From contig NZ_JABEQJ010000010.1 of NCBI RefSeq assembly GCF_014174255.1, positions 62,001-126,000 of the forward strand: 64,000 nucleotides of DNA. The letters are read 5' to 3'. Source of the stretch: Gluconacetobacter sacchari (GTDB taxonomy: Bacteria; Pseudomonadota; Alphaproteobacteria; Acetobacterales; Acetobacteraceae). Shown piece after piece: positions 48,458-57,700 of the stretch. Position 1 is the stretch's first letter. Every line of letters starts with the position of its first letter. Under the pieces are notes generated by a model. That model was not told the origin of the DNA. It made no database searches and worked only from the letters and a program-made list of their open reading frames with translations. Position numbers and translations under genes: made by a program.

Positions 48458-49954
48458 TCAGGCCTCGAGTTGCAGGACGCGCGTGGTCCATTCGTGGACA
48501 TGGGCGCAGAGTTCGGGCCGGTTGGCCAGCGGGGCGCCGTAGGACGGGATCATCTCCTTCAGCTTCGCCTCCCAGCGCGGCAGGTCGCCGGGGAAGCATT
48601 TGCCGATCACCGTCAGCATGATCGACACGGCGGTCGAGGCGCCCGGCGAGGCGCCCAGCAGCGCCGCGACCGAGCCGTTGGCCCCGGTGATGACCTCGGT
48701 GCCGAATTGCAGGACGCCGCCCTTCTTCGCGTCCTTCTTGATGACCTGCACGCGCTGGCCGGCGGTGATGAGTTCCCAATCCTCGGCCCGGGCGCCGGGG
48801 ACGAAATCGCGCAGCGCCTTCAGGCGGGTTTCGTTGGATTGCAGCACCTGCTGCACCAGGTAGCGGGTCAGCGGCATGTTGTCGCGGGCCACGGCCAGCA
48901 TGGCGCCCAGATTGTCCAGGCGAATCGATTTCGGCAGGTCCCACAGCGAGCCCTGCTTGAGGAACTTGGTCGAGAAGCCGGCATAAGGGCCGAACAGCAG
49001 CCCCTCCTTGCCGTCGATCACGCGGGTGTCGAGATGCGGCACCGACATCGGCGGCGCGCCGACCGACGCCTTGCCATAGACCTTGGCGTGGTGGCGGGCG
49101 ACGATGTCCGGGTTGGTGCAGCGCAGGAACTGCCCGCTGACCGGGAAGCCGCCGACGCCCCGGGATTCGGGGATGCCGGTCTTCTGCAACAGCGGCAGCG
49201 CCCCGCCGCCCGCGCCGATGAAGACGAAGCGCGCGGCGACCGAGGCCGTCGTGCCGGATGCCAGGTTGCGCACCGCGACCCGCCAGGCGCCCGACGCGTC
49301 CTGCTTCAGGTCCTCGACCTCGTGCGACAGTTTCAGGTCGAACCCCGCCTGCCCGGACAGGAAATTGACCAGGAGATGCGTGAGCGCGCCGAAATTGACG
49401 TCGGTGCCCGAGGCGATCCAGGTCGCGGCCAGGCTGGTGCCGGGCGCGCGGTCCTGCATCACCAGCGGCATCCATTGCGCGAGCTGGGCCCGGTCGGTCG
49501 AGAAGCGCATGCCGCTGAACAGCGGGTGGTCCTTCAGCGCCGCGTGCCGGCGGCGCAGATAGTCGCAGTTCTCGTCACCCCAGACGAAGCTCATGTGCGG
49601 GATCGGGTTGAGGAAGGCGCGGGGCGAGGCGATGACGCCCGATTCGACCAGATAGGCCCAGAACTGGCGCGAAAGCTGGAAGGCCTCGTTGACGCCGACC
49701 GCCTTGGAAATGTCGATCGTGCCGTCGGCGTGGGCGGGGGTGTAGTTCAGCTCGCACAGCGCGGAATGGCCCGTGCCGGCATTGTTCCAGGCGTTGGAGC
49801 TTTCCTTCGCCACGTCGTCCAGACGCCCGAACATCCCGATCGACCAGTCCGGTTGCAGGAGCTTGAGCAGCGCGCCCAGCGTCGCGCTCATGACCCCTCC
49901 GCCGATCAGGACGACGTCGTAGGCGGAGTCGGTTCGGGTCGTATGCGAGGTCAT
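48458..49954 (-). CDS. mqo: Malate:quinone oxidoreductase
   Basis: A membrane-associated FAD enzyme oxidising malate to oxaloacetate with quinone as acceptor, closing the TCA cycle without NAD. It has 498 residues. The dinucleotide-binding motif is YDVVLIGGGVMSATLGALL, followed by SSNAWNNAGTGHSALCELNY typical of Mqo. FIGAGGGALPLLQKTGIPES and FPVSGQFLRCTNP are further family signatures. ATG 49954 follows GGAGA by six bases. It is convergent with the NYN gene 16 bases away. Confidence 0.96.
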   Translation of the reverse strand: MTSHTTRTDSAYDVVLIGGGVMSATLGALLKLLQPDWSIGMFGRLDDVAKESSNAWNNAGTGHSALCELNYTPAHADGTIDISKAVGVNEAFQLSRQFWAYLVESGVIASPRAFLNPIPHMSFVWGDENCDYLRRRHAALKDHPLFSGMRFSTDRAQLAQWMPLVMQDRAPGTSLAATWIASGTDVNFGALTHLLVNFLSGQAGFDLKLSHEVEDLKQDASGAWRVAVRNLASGTTASVAARFVFIGAGGGALPLLQKTGIPESRGVGGFPVSGQFLRCTNPDIVARHHAKVYGKASVGAPPMSVPHLDTRVIDGKEGLLFGPYAGFSTKFLKQGSLWDLPKSIRLDNLGAMLAVARDNMPLTRYLVQQVLQSNETRLKALRDFVPGARAEDWELITAGQRVQVIKKDAKKGGVLQFGTEVITGANGSVAALLGASPGASTAVSIMLTVIGKCFPGDLPRWEAKLKEMIPSYGAPLANRPELCAHVHEWTTRVLQLEA

Positions 49955-50178
49955 GACATTCTCCGGAACGAGGCGCGCAGGCCGAGGCCTGGAAAGACGG
50001 TCTGGGCCGCCGGCCCCATCGCGGCGGGCCGAAGGCGGAAAAAGGGTCGTCCGGGGATCGGGCGAAGCCGGACGGCCCCAACCTCTTGCCATCTGAACCG
50101 CCGGACCGAGACATCATCTCTGCGCGAGCCGGCCGGGCCCCGCGCCGATCGGCGCGCCCGGCGGCGGGTGGCGGGCGA

Positions 50179-50280
50179 TCACGCCTTTTCCTTGCCATTG
50201 CAGCCCTTTTCCGGATCTTTCAACCGAAACGGCACGTTCATCCATTCTTTCATCGCATGACTGTCCGGCTTTTCCCGCAT
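50179..50280 (-). CDS. Candidate 33-residue protein
   Basis: In the 345-base gap between mqo and msrQ, ATG 50280 opens a 33-codon frame ending at TGA 50179. It reads REKPDSHAMKEWMNVPFRLK, then DPEKGCNGKEKA. Use of AAA and GAA codons and the charged, soluble composition differ from random antisense frames in this GC-rich genome, which are usually Arg/Pro/Ala-rich. No good ribosome binding site is visible, and a second ATG lies at MKEWMN. The rest of 49955-50299 shows no gene. Confidence 0.3.
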   Translation of the reverse strand: MREKPDSHAMKEWMNVPFRLKDPEKGCNGKEKA

Positions 50281-50299
50281 CGTGACAAGGGAACCGGAA

Positions 50300-50911
50300 T
50301 CAGGCCGCGCGGCGGCGCGCTGCGCGACGCAGCCGGACCGCCAGCAGCCCGGCCACCACCAGGGCGTAGAGCAGCGTCTCCGCGCGTATGACCTTGAAAG
50401 ACAGTATGAAATGGATGGCCGCACAGATCGCGGCCACGTAGACCCACCGATGCAGCGCTTTCCAGCGTCGGCCCAGGCGGCGGATCGCCCGGGCGTTCGA
50501 GGTCGCGGCCAGCACGGCCAGGATGACGAAGGCGGCCATGCCCAGGATGATGAACGGCCGCCCGGTCACGTCGGCCAGCAGCGCGCGCGCGTCGAACCCC
50601 TGGTCCAGCGCCACGTAGGCCGACAGATGGAACAGGGCGTACCAGAAGGCCAGCAGCCCCAGCGCCCGCCGGTAGCGGAGCAGATCGACCCCGGCCAGGT
50701 CGCGCAGCGGCGTGACGCACAGTGACAGGATGAGGAACCGCAAGGCCCACAGGCCCAGCGTGCGCTCGAATGTATTGACCGGATCGGCGCCCAGATGGTC
50801 CGTCGCCCCCTGGACGAACGAGACCGCCGCCGGCGCCAGCCCGACGCCGTACAGCGCCAGCCGGACCCGGCCGGCCGATCGCCGCGATAATCGCACGGGC
50901 CGGGTCGCCAT
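50300..50911 (-). CDS. msrQ: Heme-binding membrane subunit MsrQ
   Basis: A ferric-reductase-like heme b membrane protein that passes quinol electrons to MsrP for repair of oxidised methionine in the periplasm. It has 203 residues and about six membrane segments. Family residues include LGLLAFWYALFHLSAYVALD with a heme His, RRWKALHRWVYVAAICAAIH and IHFILSFKVIR. ATG 50911 overlaps the msrP stop by ATGA. The Arg/Ala C-terminus is predicted cytoplasmic. Confidence 0.94.
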   Translation of the reverse strand: MATRPVRLSRRSAGRVRLALYGVGLAPAAVSFVQGATDHLGADPVNTFERTLGLWALRFLILSLCVTPLRDLAGVDLLRYRRALGLLAFWYALFHLSAYVALDQGFDARALLADVTGRPFIILGMAAFVILAVLAATSNARAIRRLGRRWKALHRWVYVAAICAAIHFILSFKVIRAETLLYALVVAGLLAVRLRRAARRRAA

Positions 50912-51864
50912 CAGAAATCGCGCCGCAGGTCCATGCCGGCATACAGGCCCGCCACCTGCTCGCCATAGCCGTTGAACGGCAGGGTCGGCTGCCGCCCCGC
51001 GCCGAAGAACCCGCCGGCGCCGATCGGCCGCTCGGTCGCCTGGCTCCAGCGCGGGTGGTCCACCGCCGGGTTGACGTTGGCGTAGAACCCGTATTCGTCG
51101 GGCGCGCGGACGTTCCACGAGGTGCGGGGCATGCGGTCGGTCAGGCGGATGCGCGTGATCGACTTGATGCCCTTGAACCCGTATTTCCACGGCACGACCA
51201 GCCGGATCGGCGCGCCGTTCTGGTTGGGCAGCGTCTGGCCGTACAGCCCGACCGCCAGGATCGTCAGCGGGTGCGTGGCTTCGTCCAGGCGCAGCCCTTC
51301 GACATAGGGCCAGTCGAGGACCGGCAGCACCCCGCCCTGCCCCGGCATTTCCGACGGGCGGAGCACCGATTCGAAGGCGACATATTTCGCGCTGCCCAGG
51401 GGCTCGGCCTCGGCCAGCAGGTCGCGCAGCGGGAAGCCGATCCAGGGGATGACCATCGACCAGGCCTCGACGCAGCGCATGCGGTAGATCCGCTCTTCCA
51501 GCGGGCGGGCCAGCAGGGCGTCGATGTCGTAGGTGCGGGGCCGGGCGACCATGCCCTCGATGCGCACCGTCCAGGGGCGCGGGTGGAAATCGCCCGAGCG
51601 CTCGGCCGGGTCGGTCTTCTCCAGCCCGAATTCGTAGAAATTATTGTAGTGCGTCACGTCGCGTAGCGGCGTGGGCCTGAGCCCCGTGCCCGAAAGCGGC
51701 CCCGGCCGCGCCGCGAGCGCGGCGGCCCCCGCCGCGCGCGGCGGCAGGATGCCTCCGGCCAGGCCGGCTACGGCACCCGTGGCCATCAGGGCGCGCCGCG
51801 ACAGCCAGAGCCGGGGCGGCGTGATCGCGGAGGGCGGTGGAGAGGGAAAACGGAGATCGCGCAT
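50911..51864 (-). CDS. msrP: Methionine sulfoxide reductase catalytic subunit MsrP
   Basis: A periplasmic molybdopterin enzyme reducing methionine sulfoxide in proteins. It has 317 residues. A Tat signal is present ([20 protein letters not shown], twin Arg at about 23-24). The molybdenum-ligating Cys lies in [33 protein letters not shown] and [12 protein letters not shown] are family signatures. ATG 51864 has GGAAGG eight bases upstream. It forms a two-gene operon with msrQ. Confidence 0.95.
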   Translation of the reverse strand: MRDLRFPSPPPSAITPPRLWLSRRALMATGAVAGLAGGILPPRAAGAAALAARPGPLSGTGLRPTPLRDVTHYNNFYEFGLEKTDPAERSGDFHPRPWTVRIEGMVARPRTYDIDALLARPLEERIYRMRCVEAWSMVIPWIGFPLRDLLAEAEPLGSAKYVAFESVLRPSEMPGQGGVLPVLDWPYVEGLRLDEATHPLTILAVGLYGQTLPNQNGAPIRLVVPWKYGFKGIKSITRIRLTDRMPRTSWNVRAPDEYGFYANVNPAVDHPRWSQATERPIGAGGFFGAGRQPTLPFNGYGEQVAGLYAGMDLRRDF

Positions 51865-51972
51865 GGAGGATGCCTTCCTTGGCCGGCCGCCGGCATCGGG
51901 CGGCCGGGGGGCGTGACAGGGGAGGAACGGTCCGGCACGGTGCCGGGGACAGGACGAAACCGTAAAGGAAGA

Positions 51973-52884
51973 ATGACCATGCCCGATTCCTCCGCGCCAG
52001 ACACCCTCGCGCCCGCCGGCCTGGTCGGCTTTGTCGGCTTCGGTGCCATGGCCAGCCGCATGGGCCGCGCCCTGCGGGACGCGGGATACCAGATCGTGGC
52101 CTATACGCCCTCGGGCAAGGGGGGCGACGGCACGACCCGCTTCCTGCCCCGGCCCCGCCTGCTGGCCGAGGCCGCCGGCGGCACCGTGATCCTGTGCGTG
52201 CCCGACGACGAGGCGCTGGCCGAGGCCGCCTATGGCCCGGATGGCGTGCTGGCGGGGATGGCGGCCGGGGGGCTGCTGATCAATACCAGTTCGGTCTCGC
52301 CCGAGGCGGCGCTGGCGCTGGCGGCGGCGGCCGAACGGCGCGGCATCGCCGCGCTGGACGCCCCGGTGTCGGGCAGCACGCCCGAGGCCGATGCCGGCGC
52401 GCTGGTGGTGCTGGTGGGCGGCGACGCGCGGGATGTGGCCCGCGCGCGGCCGATCTTCGACATTATCGGCAAGGCGACGATCCATGCCGGACCGGCGGGC
52501 AGCGGCGCGACGCTGAAGCTGGTCGTCAACGGCATCATGGGCGTGGGGCTGGCGGCGGTCGCCGAGGGCGTGGGCTACGGGCTGGCCGCCGGGCTGGACC
52601 GCGACATGCTGTTCGCGGCGCTCGATTCGGTCGCTGTGATCTCGCCCCATCACAAGCGCAAGCTGAAGGCGGCGCGGGCGGGCGATTTCAGCCCGCAATT
52701 CCCTACCCGGCTGATGCAGAAGGACATGCGGCTGCTGCTGGACGCCGCCGCCCGCGTGGGCGCGCCGGTGCCGACCATGGCCGCCACCACCCAGATGCTG
52801 TCCCTGACGCGGCGGCAGTATCCGGACGACGATTATTCCGCGCTGTTCGCCGTCATGGAGCGCATGGTGGCCAACACGCCGTAA
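51973..52884 (+). CDS. NAD(P)-dependent hydroxyisobutyrate-dehydrogenase-like reductase
   Basis: A 303-residue member of the 3-hydroxyacid dehydrogenase family. The N-terminal Rossmann motif is [17 protein letters not shown] (Gly-x-Gly-x-x-Ala variant). The substrate signature is [20 protein letters not shown], and the catalytic Lys lies in [15 protein letters not shown]-terminal helices include [25 protein letters not shown] immediately precedes ATG 51973; ATG 51979 is equally possible. The substrate cannot be told from sequence. It is divergent from msrP and convergent with the next gene, 4 bases away. Confidence 0.88.
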   Translation: MTMPDSSAPDTLAPAGLVGFVGFGAMASRMGRALRDAGYQIVAYTPSGKGGDGTTRFLPRPRLLAEAAGGTVILCVPDDEALAEAAYGPDGVLAGMAAGGLLINTSSVSPEAALALAAAAERRGIAALDAPVSGSTPEADAGALVVLVGGDARDVARARPIFDIIGKATIHAGPAGSGATLKLVVNGIMGVGLAAVAEGVGYGLAAGLDRDMLFAALDSVAVISPHHKRKLKAARAGDFSPQFPTRLMQKDMRLLLDAAARVGAPVPTMAATTQMLSLTRRQYPDDDYSALFAVMERMVANTP

Positions 52885-52888
52885 GCGT

Positions 52889-53755
52889 TTACGCGAACGC
52901 CATCGCGGCCATGACCGCCAGCCGGTCGCCCAGGCCCCGGGCGGCGGGAGCCGGCCCCTGCCGGGCGAGGTCCCGCCGGGCCAGGACCCCGGGGAGCGCC
53001 GCCGCCCGGGCCACGCGCGGCAGGCGCCCGGCGCCGGCCCGGGCGAGGAAATCCGCCCCTTCGCGGCACAGGGCGGCACGCAGCGCCGGCAGGAGGGCGG
53101 CGGGCACGGTCGCGCCGTCGCGAATCGCGTCGCCCGACAGCCCCGATTCGGCCAGCGCGCCATCGGGCACCGGGCAGCGGCCGCCGGCCAGCACCCGGTC
53201 CAGGTGCCGAGCGAGGCCGCCCGCGCCGTAGGCGGCGCCGTTGAGGGCGACCGCGTCCAGCAGCCCCGGATCGGTCACGCCGGCCGCCTGGGCGATCGCG
53301 GCCTGCACGCCGCCCGCGCCGCCGCGCATCGCGTCGCGCCAGGCCGGCCAGTCGGCCAGGCCGTCCAGCTCGGCCTCTCGCGCATCGAGGATGCCCAGCA
53401 GCGTTTCGGCCCGCACCCTGCCCTGCGCGACCAGCGCGCGCAGCGGGTCGGCGATGTCGTGCGGGTGGGCCGCGCCCTGGACGATCTCGCGCCACCATTG
53501 CAGGCGAATCAGCCCCGCCATGGGCCCCGCGACGGCGCGGGACTGCATGCCGCCCAGGGCGCGAACGGTTTCGTGATTGAACGCGATCAGGGTGAAGGCG
53601 GCCTCACGCGCCGCCTGCGGCAGGAACAGGGCGCACAGGAAGCGGTCCGGGTCGGCCCGGCGGGCGGCCAGGGCGGCGGCGGAAACTCCGGCGCCGGCGG
53701 CGCGTCTGGCAGAAGCACCTTTGGCAGAAGGACCTGGCGTGGCGGCGATCATCAT
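52889..53755 (-). CDS. Squalene/phytoene synthase-like protein (NDUFAF6 type)
   Basis: A 288-residue protein with the all-helical trans-isoprenyl synthase fold, seen in [20 protein letters not shown], then [11 protein letters not shown] and [14 protein letters not shown]. The Asp-rich first motif of genuine squalene or phytoene synthases (DxxxD) is not visible where FNHETVRA lies. The second region ([20 protein letters not shown]) is also reduced. This matches the mitochondrial complex I assembly factor NDUFAF6 and its alphaproteobacterial relatives rather than a catalytic synthase. Start ATG 53755 is tentative. Divergent from sodB. Confidence 0.8.
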   Translation of the reverse strand: MMIAATPGPSAKGASARRAAGAGVSAAALAARRADPDRFLCALFLPQAAREAAFTLIAFNHETVRALGGMQSRAVAGPMAGLIRLQWWREIVQGAAHPHDIADPLRALVAQGRVRAETLLGILDAREAELDGLADWPAWRDAMRGGAGGVQAAIAQAAGVTDPGLLDAVALNGAAYGAGGLARHLDRVLAGGRCPVPDGALAESGLSGDAIRDGATVPAALLPALRAALCREGADFLARAGAGRLPRVARAAALPGVLARRDLARQGPAPAARGLGDRLAVMAAMAFA

Positions 53756-53899
53756 GACCCGTGACTTGCCGCGCGCGCCCGTGGGGCGCAAGAGTTTCGG
53801 CCGGCGGGTCGGCCGTCTCCGTCACTTGACGCCATTCCCTTGCCCCCATAGCTCTGACGGGCGGCGTTTTCGGCCGCTGCAATTCCAAGGAGAACGTCC

Positions 53900-54508
53900 A
53901 TGGCTTTCGAATTGCCCTCTCTTCCGTTCCAGACCAACGCGCTGGCGGCGCGCGGCATGTGCCAGGAAACGCTGGAACTGCACCACGGCAAGCATCACCA
54001 GGCCTATGTCACCGCGCTGAACGGCTTCGTCGACGCCAAGCCCGAATTGCAGGGGAAGTCGCTGGAAGAGATCATCCTGGCGGTCAAGGGCGATGCCGCC
54101 CTGGCCCCGGTGTTCAACAATGCCGGCCAGCATTGGAACCATATCCTGTTCTGGCAGAACCTGTCGCCGACCGGCGGCGTGATCCCCGACGCGCTGGCGG
54201 CCAAGATCGCCGAGGATTTCGGCAGCGTCGACACGTTCAAGACCGATTTCAAGGCCGCCGCGACCTCGCAGTTCGGGTCGGGATGGGCGTGGCTGGTGCT
54301 CGGCTCGGACGGCAAGCTCAAGATCACCAAGAGCGCCAACGGCTCCAACCCGCTGGCCGAGGGCCAGGGCAAGGTGCTGCTGGGCCTGGATGTGTGGGAG
54401 CATTCCTACTATCTCGACTTCCGCAACCGTCGCCCCGACTATGTGACCAACTACCTGGACAAGCTGGCGAACTACGAGTTCGCCGAGGCGCAGCTCAAGG
54501 CCGCCTGA
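53900..54508 (+). CDS. sodB: Superoxide dismutase (Fe/Mn type)
   Basis: Converts superoxide to oxygen and peroxide in the cytoplasm. It has 202 residues. Metal ligands are His in LHHGKHHQAYV, His in GQHWNHILFWQNLS, and Asp and His in GLDVWEHSYYLDFRNRRPDY. The sequence near FWQNLSPTGGV and the Gln in SQFGSGWAWL position are closer to the iron type, but metal use cannot be settled by eye. AAGGAG lies before ATG 53900, and a strong terminator follows the gene. Confidence 0.96.
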   Translation: MAFELPSLPFQTNALAARGMCQETLELHHGKHHQAYVTALNGFVDAKPELQGKSLEEIILAVKGDAALAPVFNNAGQHWNHILFWQNLSPTGGVIPDALAAKIAEDFGSVDTFKTDFKAAATSQFGSGWAWLVLGSDGKLKITKSANGSNPLAEGQGKVLLGLDVWEHSYYLDFRNRRPDYVTNYLDKLANYEFAEAQLKAA

Positions 54509-54538
54509 GCGGCGCGGAGCGGCTTTCGCCATGGAATG

Positions 54539-54563
54539 CCCGGCCCCCTGGGGCCGGGTTTTT
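54539..54563 (+). terminator. Intrinsic terminator of sodB
   Basis: CCCGGCCC and GGGCCGGG form an 8-9-bp GC stem (54539-54558) around CCTG, followed by TTTTT, 30 bases after the sodB stop. Its last bases touch the stop of the convergent transporter gene at 54563. Confidence 0.85.
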
Positions 54564-56002
54564 CATATGCCGCCCGGGGCGGCCGGCGTCGCGCGCCCGA
54601 CATCGCGCAGGCGCACGCCCGCCGTCAGTTCCCGCTCGATCCGTTCCAGCGTCAGGCCCCTGGTTTCGGGCACGAACCGGGCGACCAGCAGCACGAACAG
54701 CGCGTTCAGCCCCGCATAGAGCCAGAAGGCTCCGGACAGGCCCAGCCGGTCCGTCAGCGTCAGGAACGACGCGCCCACGATCATGTTCGCGACCCAGTTG
54801 GTGACGGTGGAGCAGGCCACGCCGAATTCCCGCCCCCGGAGCGGCTGGATTTCCGCGCACAGCACCCAGATCACCGGGCCGGCGGAAAAGGCGAAGCCCG
54901 CGACGAAGCAGGCCAGCCCGCCCACGGCCAGGACCCGCGCCGTGACCTCGCGCACCTCCGCCGACGGCGAGTAGCCCAGCAGGGCCATGCCGATGCTCAT
55001 CACGACCAGGCCGCAGATCAGCATCGGCCGGCGCCCCCAGCGATCGACCAGGCCGATCGCCAGGAAGGTGGCGGCCACGTTGACCGCCCCCACGCTGACC
55101 GTGCCCCACAGCCGCGCATGGTCCACGAGGCCCGCCAGCCCCAGGATGCGCGGGGCGTAATACATCACCACGTTCATGCCGGTGAATTGCTGCACCGCCT
55201 GCAACATCACCCCCAGCAGCACCGTGCGGCGGAAATTGCGGTCGGCGCGCAGCAGCGCCCAGCCCGAGCCGCGCGCATGCAGGCGGGCGTCGATCTCGCG
55301 CAGTTCGCGGGCCACGCTCCGGCCCTGGCCGCGCAGTTCCTCCAGCGCGCGCCGCGCGGCCTCGCGCTGGCCGTGCATCATCAGCCAGCGGGGGCTGGCG
55401 GGCAGGAAGGCCACGCCGATCAGGAAGACGATGCCGGGAAACGCCGTGATGCCGAACATCCAGCGCCAGGTGTCGAAATAGGAAAACAGCGCGTTGGAGA
55501 CGAACGCCGCCATGATGCCGATGGTGATCATGAGCTGGTAGATCGACACCATCGCGCCGCGATGCCCGGAATCGGCGATCTCGGCGATGTAGAGCGGCGC
55601 GGTGAAGGTCGAGATGCCGACCGCGAGCCCCATCACCACCCGCCCCGCGACCAACCCGGCCAGCGACCCGGCCAGGGCGCAGGACAGCGAGCCCGCGACG
55701 AACAGGGCGGCGCCGGTCAGCAGCGTGCGCTTGCGCCCCCAGCCGAAGGAGAGCCGGGCCGCGACGGGCACGCCCAGCGCGGCGCCCAGCATCATGGCCG
55801 CGACGATCCATTCCTGCTGGAGGTGGCTGGCGTGGTATTGGCGCGCGATCGGGCCGAGGGCGCCGGAAATGACGCCGATATCGAGGCCGAACATCAAACC
55901 GGCCACCGCCGCCAGGCCCGAGGCCAGCCCGGCGCGGCCCCGCGCCGCCGCCGCCCGGACACGCCCGGCGTCGGCCGCGTCGATTTCTCCGTACAGCGTC
56001 AT
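54563..56002 (-). CDS. Sugar:proton symporter, MFS sugar porter family
   Basis: A 479-residue, 12-segment transporter. Sugar porter signatures are GLMFGLDIGVISGALG in the first segment, RLSFGWGRKRTLL, GRVVMGLAVGISTFTAPLYI, PASPRWLMMHGQREAARRAL, VDRWGRRPML and PETRGLTLERIE after segment 12. It is closest in style to GalP/AraE/XylE. QAVQQFTGMNVVMYYAPRI holds residues that contact hexose in XylE. The substrate is likely a hexose or pentose but unproven. GGAGG lies four bases before ATG 56002. Confidence 0.9.
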   Translation of the reverse strand: MTLYGEIDAADAGRVRAAAARGRAGLASGLAAVAGLMFGLDIGVISGALGPIARQYHASHLQQEWIVAAMMLGAALGVPVAARLSFGWGRKRTLLTGAALFVAGSLSCALAGSLAGLVAGRVVMGLAVGISTFTAPLYIAEIADSGHRGAMVSIYQLMITIGIMAAFVSNALFSYFDTWRWMFGITAFPGIVFLIGVAFLPASPRWLMMHGQREAARRALEELRGQGRSVARELREIDARLHARGSGWALLRADRNFRRTVLLGVMLQAVQQFTGMNVVMYYAPRILGLAGLVDHARLWGTVSVGAVNVAATFLAIGLVDRWGRRPMLICGLVVMSIGMALLGYSPSAEVREVTARVLAVGGLACFVAGFAFSAGPVIWVLCAEIQPLRGREFGVACSTVTNWVANMIVGASFLTLTDRLGLSGAFWLYAGLNALFVLLVARFVPETRGLTLERIERELTAGVRLRDVGRATPAAPGGI

Positions 56003-56062
56003 GTCCCCTCCCACGGCATGGGCATAACGGCCGGTGGCGCCGCCGGTTCGCGGAGGGGACGG

Positions 56063-56443
56063 TCAGCCGGCCTTGGGGACCGTGTCGTTGGCGGGCTTGG
56101 CGGCGCTGCTGACCACCGAGGTCAGGGTCTCGCGCAGGACCGTCACCCGGACGTTCGGGGCGATTTCGACCTCCAGCTCGTTCGAATCGTCGCGCACCTT
56201 CTGCACGACGCCGATGATGCCGCCGGCCGTCAGCACCCGGTCGCCACGGCGCAGGGCGGCGAGCTGGGCGCGCAACTGCTTCTGCTTCTGCTGCTGCGGG
56301 CGGATCAGGATGAAATAGAAGATCGCGAACATCGCGATGTAAGGCAGGATCGACATCAGGCCGCCCGCGCTGAGGAAGCCCCCGGCCCCTCCGGCGGACT
56401 GGGCGTATGCCGGGGTTGCAAGAAAATCCGAAACTGGTGTCAT
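56063..56443 (-). CDS. yajC: Preprotein translocase subunit YajC
   Basis: A small Sec accessory subunit associated with SecDF and YidC. It has 126 residues. One membrane segment is LPYIAMFAIFYFILIRPQQQ, followed by QKQLRAQLAALRRGDRVLTA and GGIIGVVQKV, the family core. secD and secF, the usual next genes, are not downstream here. ATG 56443 begins with a short Ala/Gly-rich lead. Confidence 0.95.
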   Translation of the reverse strand: MTPVSDFLATPAYAQSAGGAGGFLSAGGLMSILPYIAMFAIFYFILIRPQQQKQKQLRAQLAALRRGDRVLTAGGIIGVVQKVRDDSNELEVEIAPNVRVTVLRETLTSVVSSAAKPANDTVPKAG

Positions 56444-56583
56444 GTCGCGTTTCCGGCCGTCATTTAATGGGTTGCGGGCTGAGGCACTGGACCATAGTTT
56501 TCGTCCGTTTCCCGTCAAGGCGTCGGTTTGCCTCTCCGCCGCGCTCCGGGTCCGACCGCGCCTTTCCAGCCACAGGACCGACG

Positions 56584-57483
56584 ATGGAGTCCCATCCCCT
56601 TCTGCCCGTTCTCGACCGTATCGCCCAGGCGCTGGAGCGGCTGTCGCCGCCGCCGCCCAGCCTGGCCGGGCTGGACGCCGCCGATGCCTTCGTCTGGCAC
56701 CCGGCACGGGGGCGGCTGGCCCCGGTGGCCCATGTGGCGCATGTCGATATCGCCCTGTTGCGGGGCGTGGAGACCCAGCGCCGGCTGGTGCTGGACAACA
56801 CGCTGCATTTCGCGGGCGGCCTGCCGGCCAACAACGCGATGCTGTGGGGCGCGCGCGGCATGGGCAAGTCCTCGCTGGTCAAGGCCGCCCATGCCCAGGC
56901 CAACCTGGTCGACGGCGTGGCGGCGGCGCCCGGAGCGGGGCGGCTGGTGCTGATCGAGATCCAGCGCGAGGACCTGGCGACCCTGCCCGACCTGTTGGCG
57001 CTGCTGCGGACCAGCCCGCGCCGGTTCATCGTCTTTTGCGACGACCTGTCGTTCGAGAGCGAGGACGCCGACTACAAGGCCCTGAAATCGGTGCTGGACG
57101 GCGGGATCTCGGGCCGGCCGGAGAACGTGCTGTTCTATGCGACGTCGAACCGGCGGCACCTGATGCCCCGCGACATGATCGACAACGAGCGCTCGACCGC
57201 CATCAACCCGTCGGAGGCGGTCGAGGAGAAGGTTTCGCTGTCCGACCGGTTCGGGCTGTGGATCGGCTTTCATAATTGCGGGCAGGATATCTTCCTGGAC
57301 ATGGTCCGGACCTATGCCCGGGATCGCGGCATGGCGATCGGCGACGAGGAACTGGCCCGGCGGGCCAATGCGTGGTCGGTCGGCCGCGGCGGGCGGTCGG
57401 GCCGCGTCGCCTGGCAGTTCATCGAGGACCTGACCGCCGAACTCGCCGCCGGGGCGCCCGTTCGGGAATCGGCACGACCTTGA
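56584..57483 (+). CDS. DUF815 AAA-type ATPase
   Basis: A 299-residue P-loop ATPase of the DUF815 family, common in alphaproteobacteria and often next to yajC. Walker A is LWGARGMGKSSLVKA and Walker B FIVFCDDLSFE. A sensor-1-type VLFYATSNRRHLMPRDM follows, then SLSDRFGLWIGFHNCGQDIF. It is divergent from yajC with a 140-base shared promoter region. The cellular role is unknown; resemblance to DnaA-like or helicase-loader ATPases is general. Confidence 0.9.
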   Translation: MESHPLLPVLDRIAQALERLSPPPPSLAGLDAADAFVWHPARGRLAPVAHVAHVDIALLRGVETQRRLVLDNTLHFAGGLPANNAMLWGARGMGKSSLVKAAHAQANLVDGVAAAPGAGRLVLIEIQREDLATLPDLLALLRTSPRRFIVFCDDLSFESEDADYKALKSVLDGGISGRPENVLFYATSNRRHLMPRDMIDNERSTAINPSEAVEEKVSLSDRFGLWIGFHNCGQDIFLDMVRTYARDRGMAIGDEELARRANAWSVGRGGRSGRVAWQFIEDLTAELAAGAPVRESARP

Positions 57484-57493
57484 TGCGGATCAA
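57480..57493. promoter_or_regulatory. FNR/FixK-type box (anaerobox)
   Basis: TTGAT (57480-57484), GCGG and ATCAA (57489-57493) form a perfect TTGAT-N4-ATCAA palindrome, the consensus for FNR/FixK/ANR regulators. It overlaps the stop of the DUF815 gene and lies 207 bases before the Rieske oxygenase. The gap to 57700 holds no other gene. Chance occurrence is possible. Confidence 0.45.
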
Positions 57494-57700
57494 GGCATCG
57501 CGACCGGCGGGATGCCTGATATCATGCGGGTTTCGGGCCTGACCGGCGGAGAGGAACGCCCGGCTCCCGCCGCCGTCGCGCGATGACATGCGTTATCAAT
57601 TGCGCGGGATGGCGAGATGCCTGTTTAATGCGTGCGGTCGCCGTCATGGCGCCGCCCGCCCCACCGGACAACCGCGGGCGATCGAGCACATAGAGAGACG

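Noticed and set aside
48470-50260. A 596-codon plus-strand frame antisense to mqo
   Set aside because: Mirror of the mqo codons, with low-complexity composition and no domain.
54536-56467. A 643-codon plus-strand frame antisense to the sugar transporter
   Set aside because: The transporter shows all sugar porter signatures; the antisense frame is His/Gln/Arg-rich.
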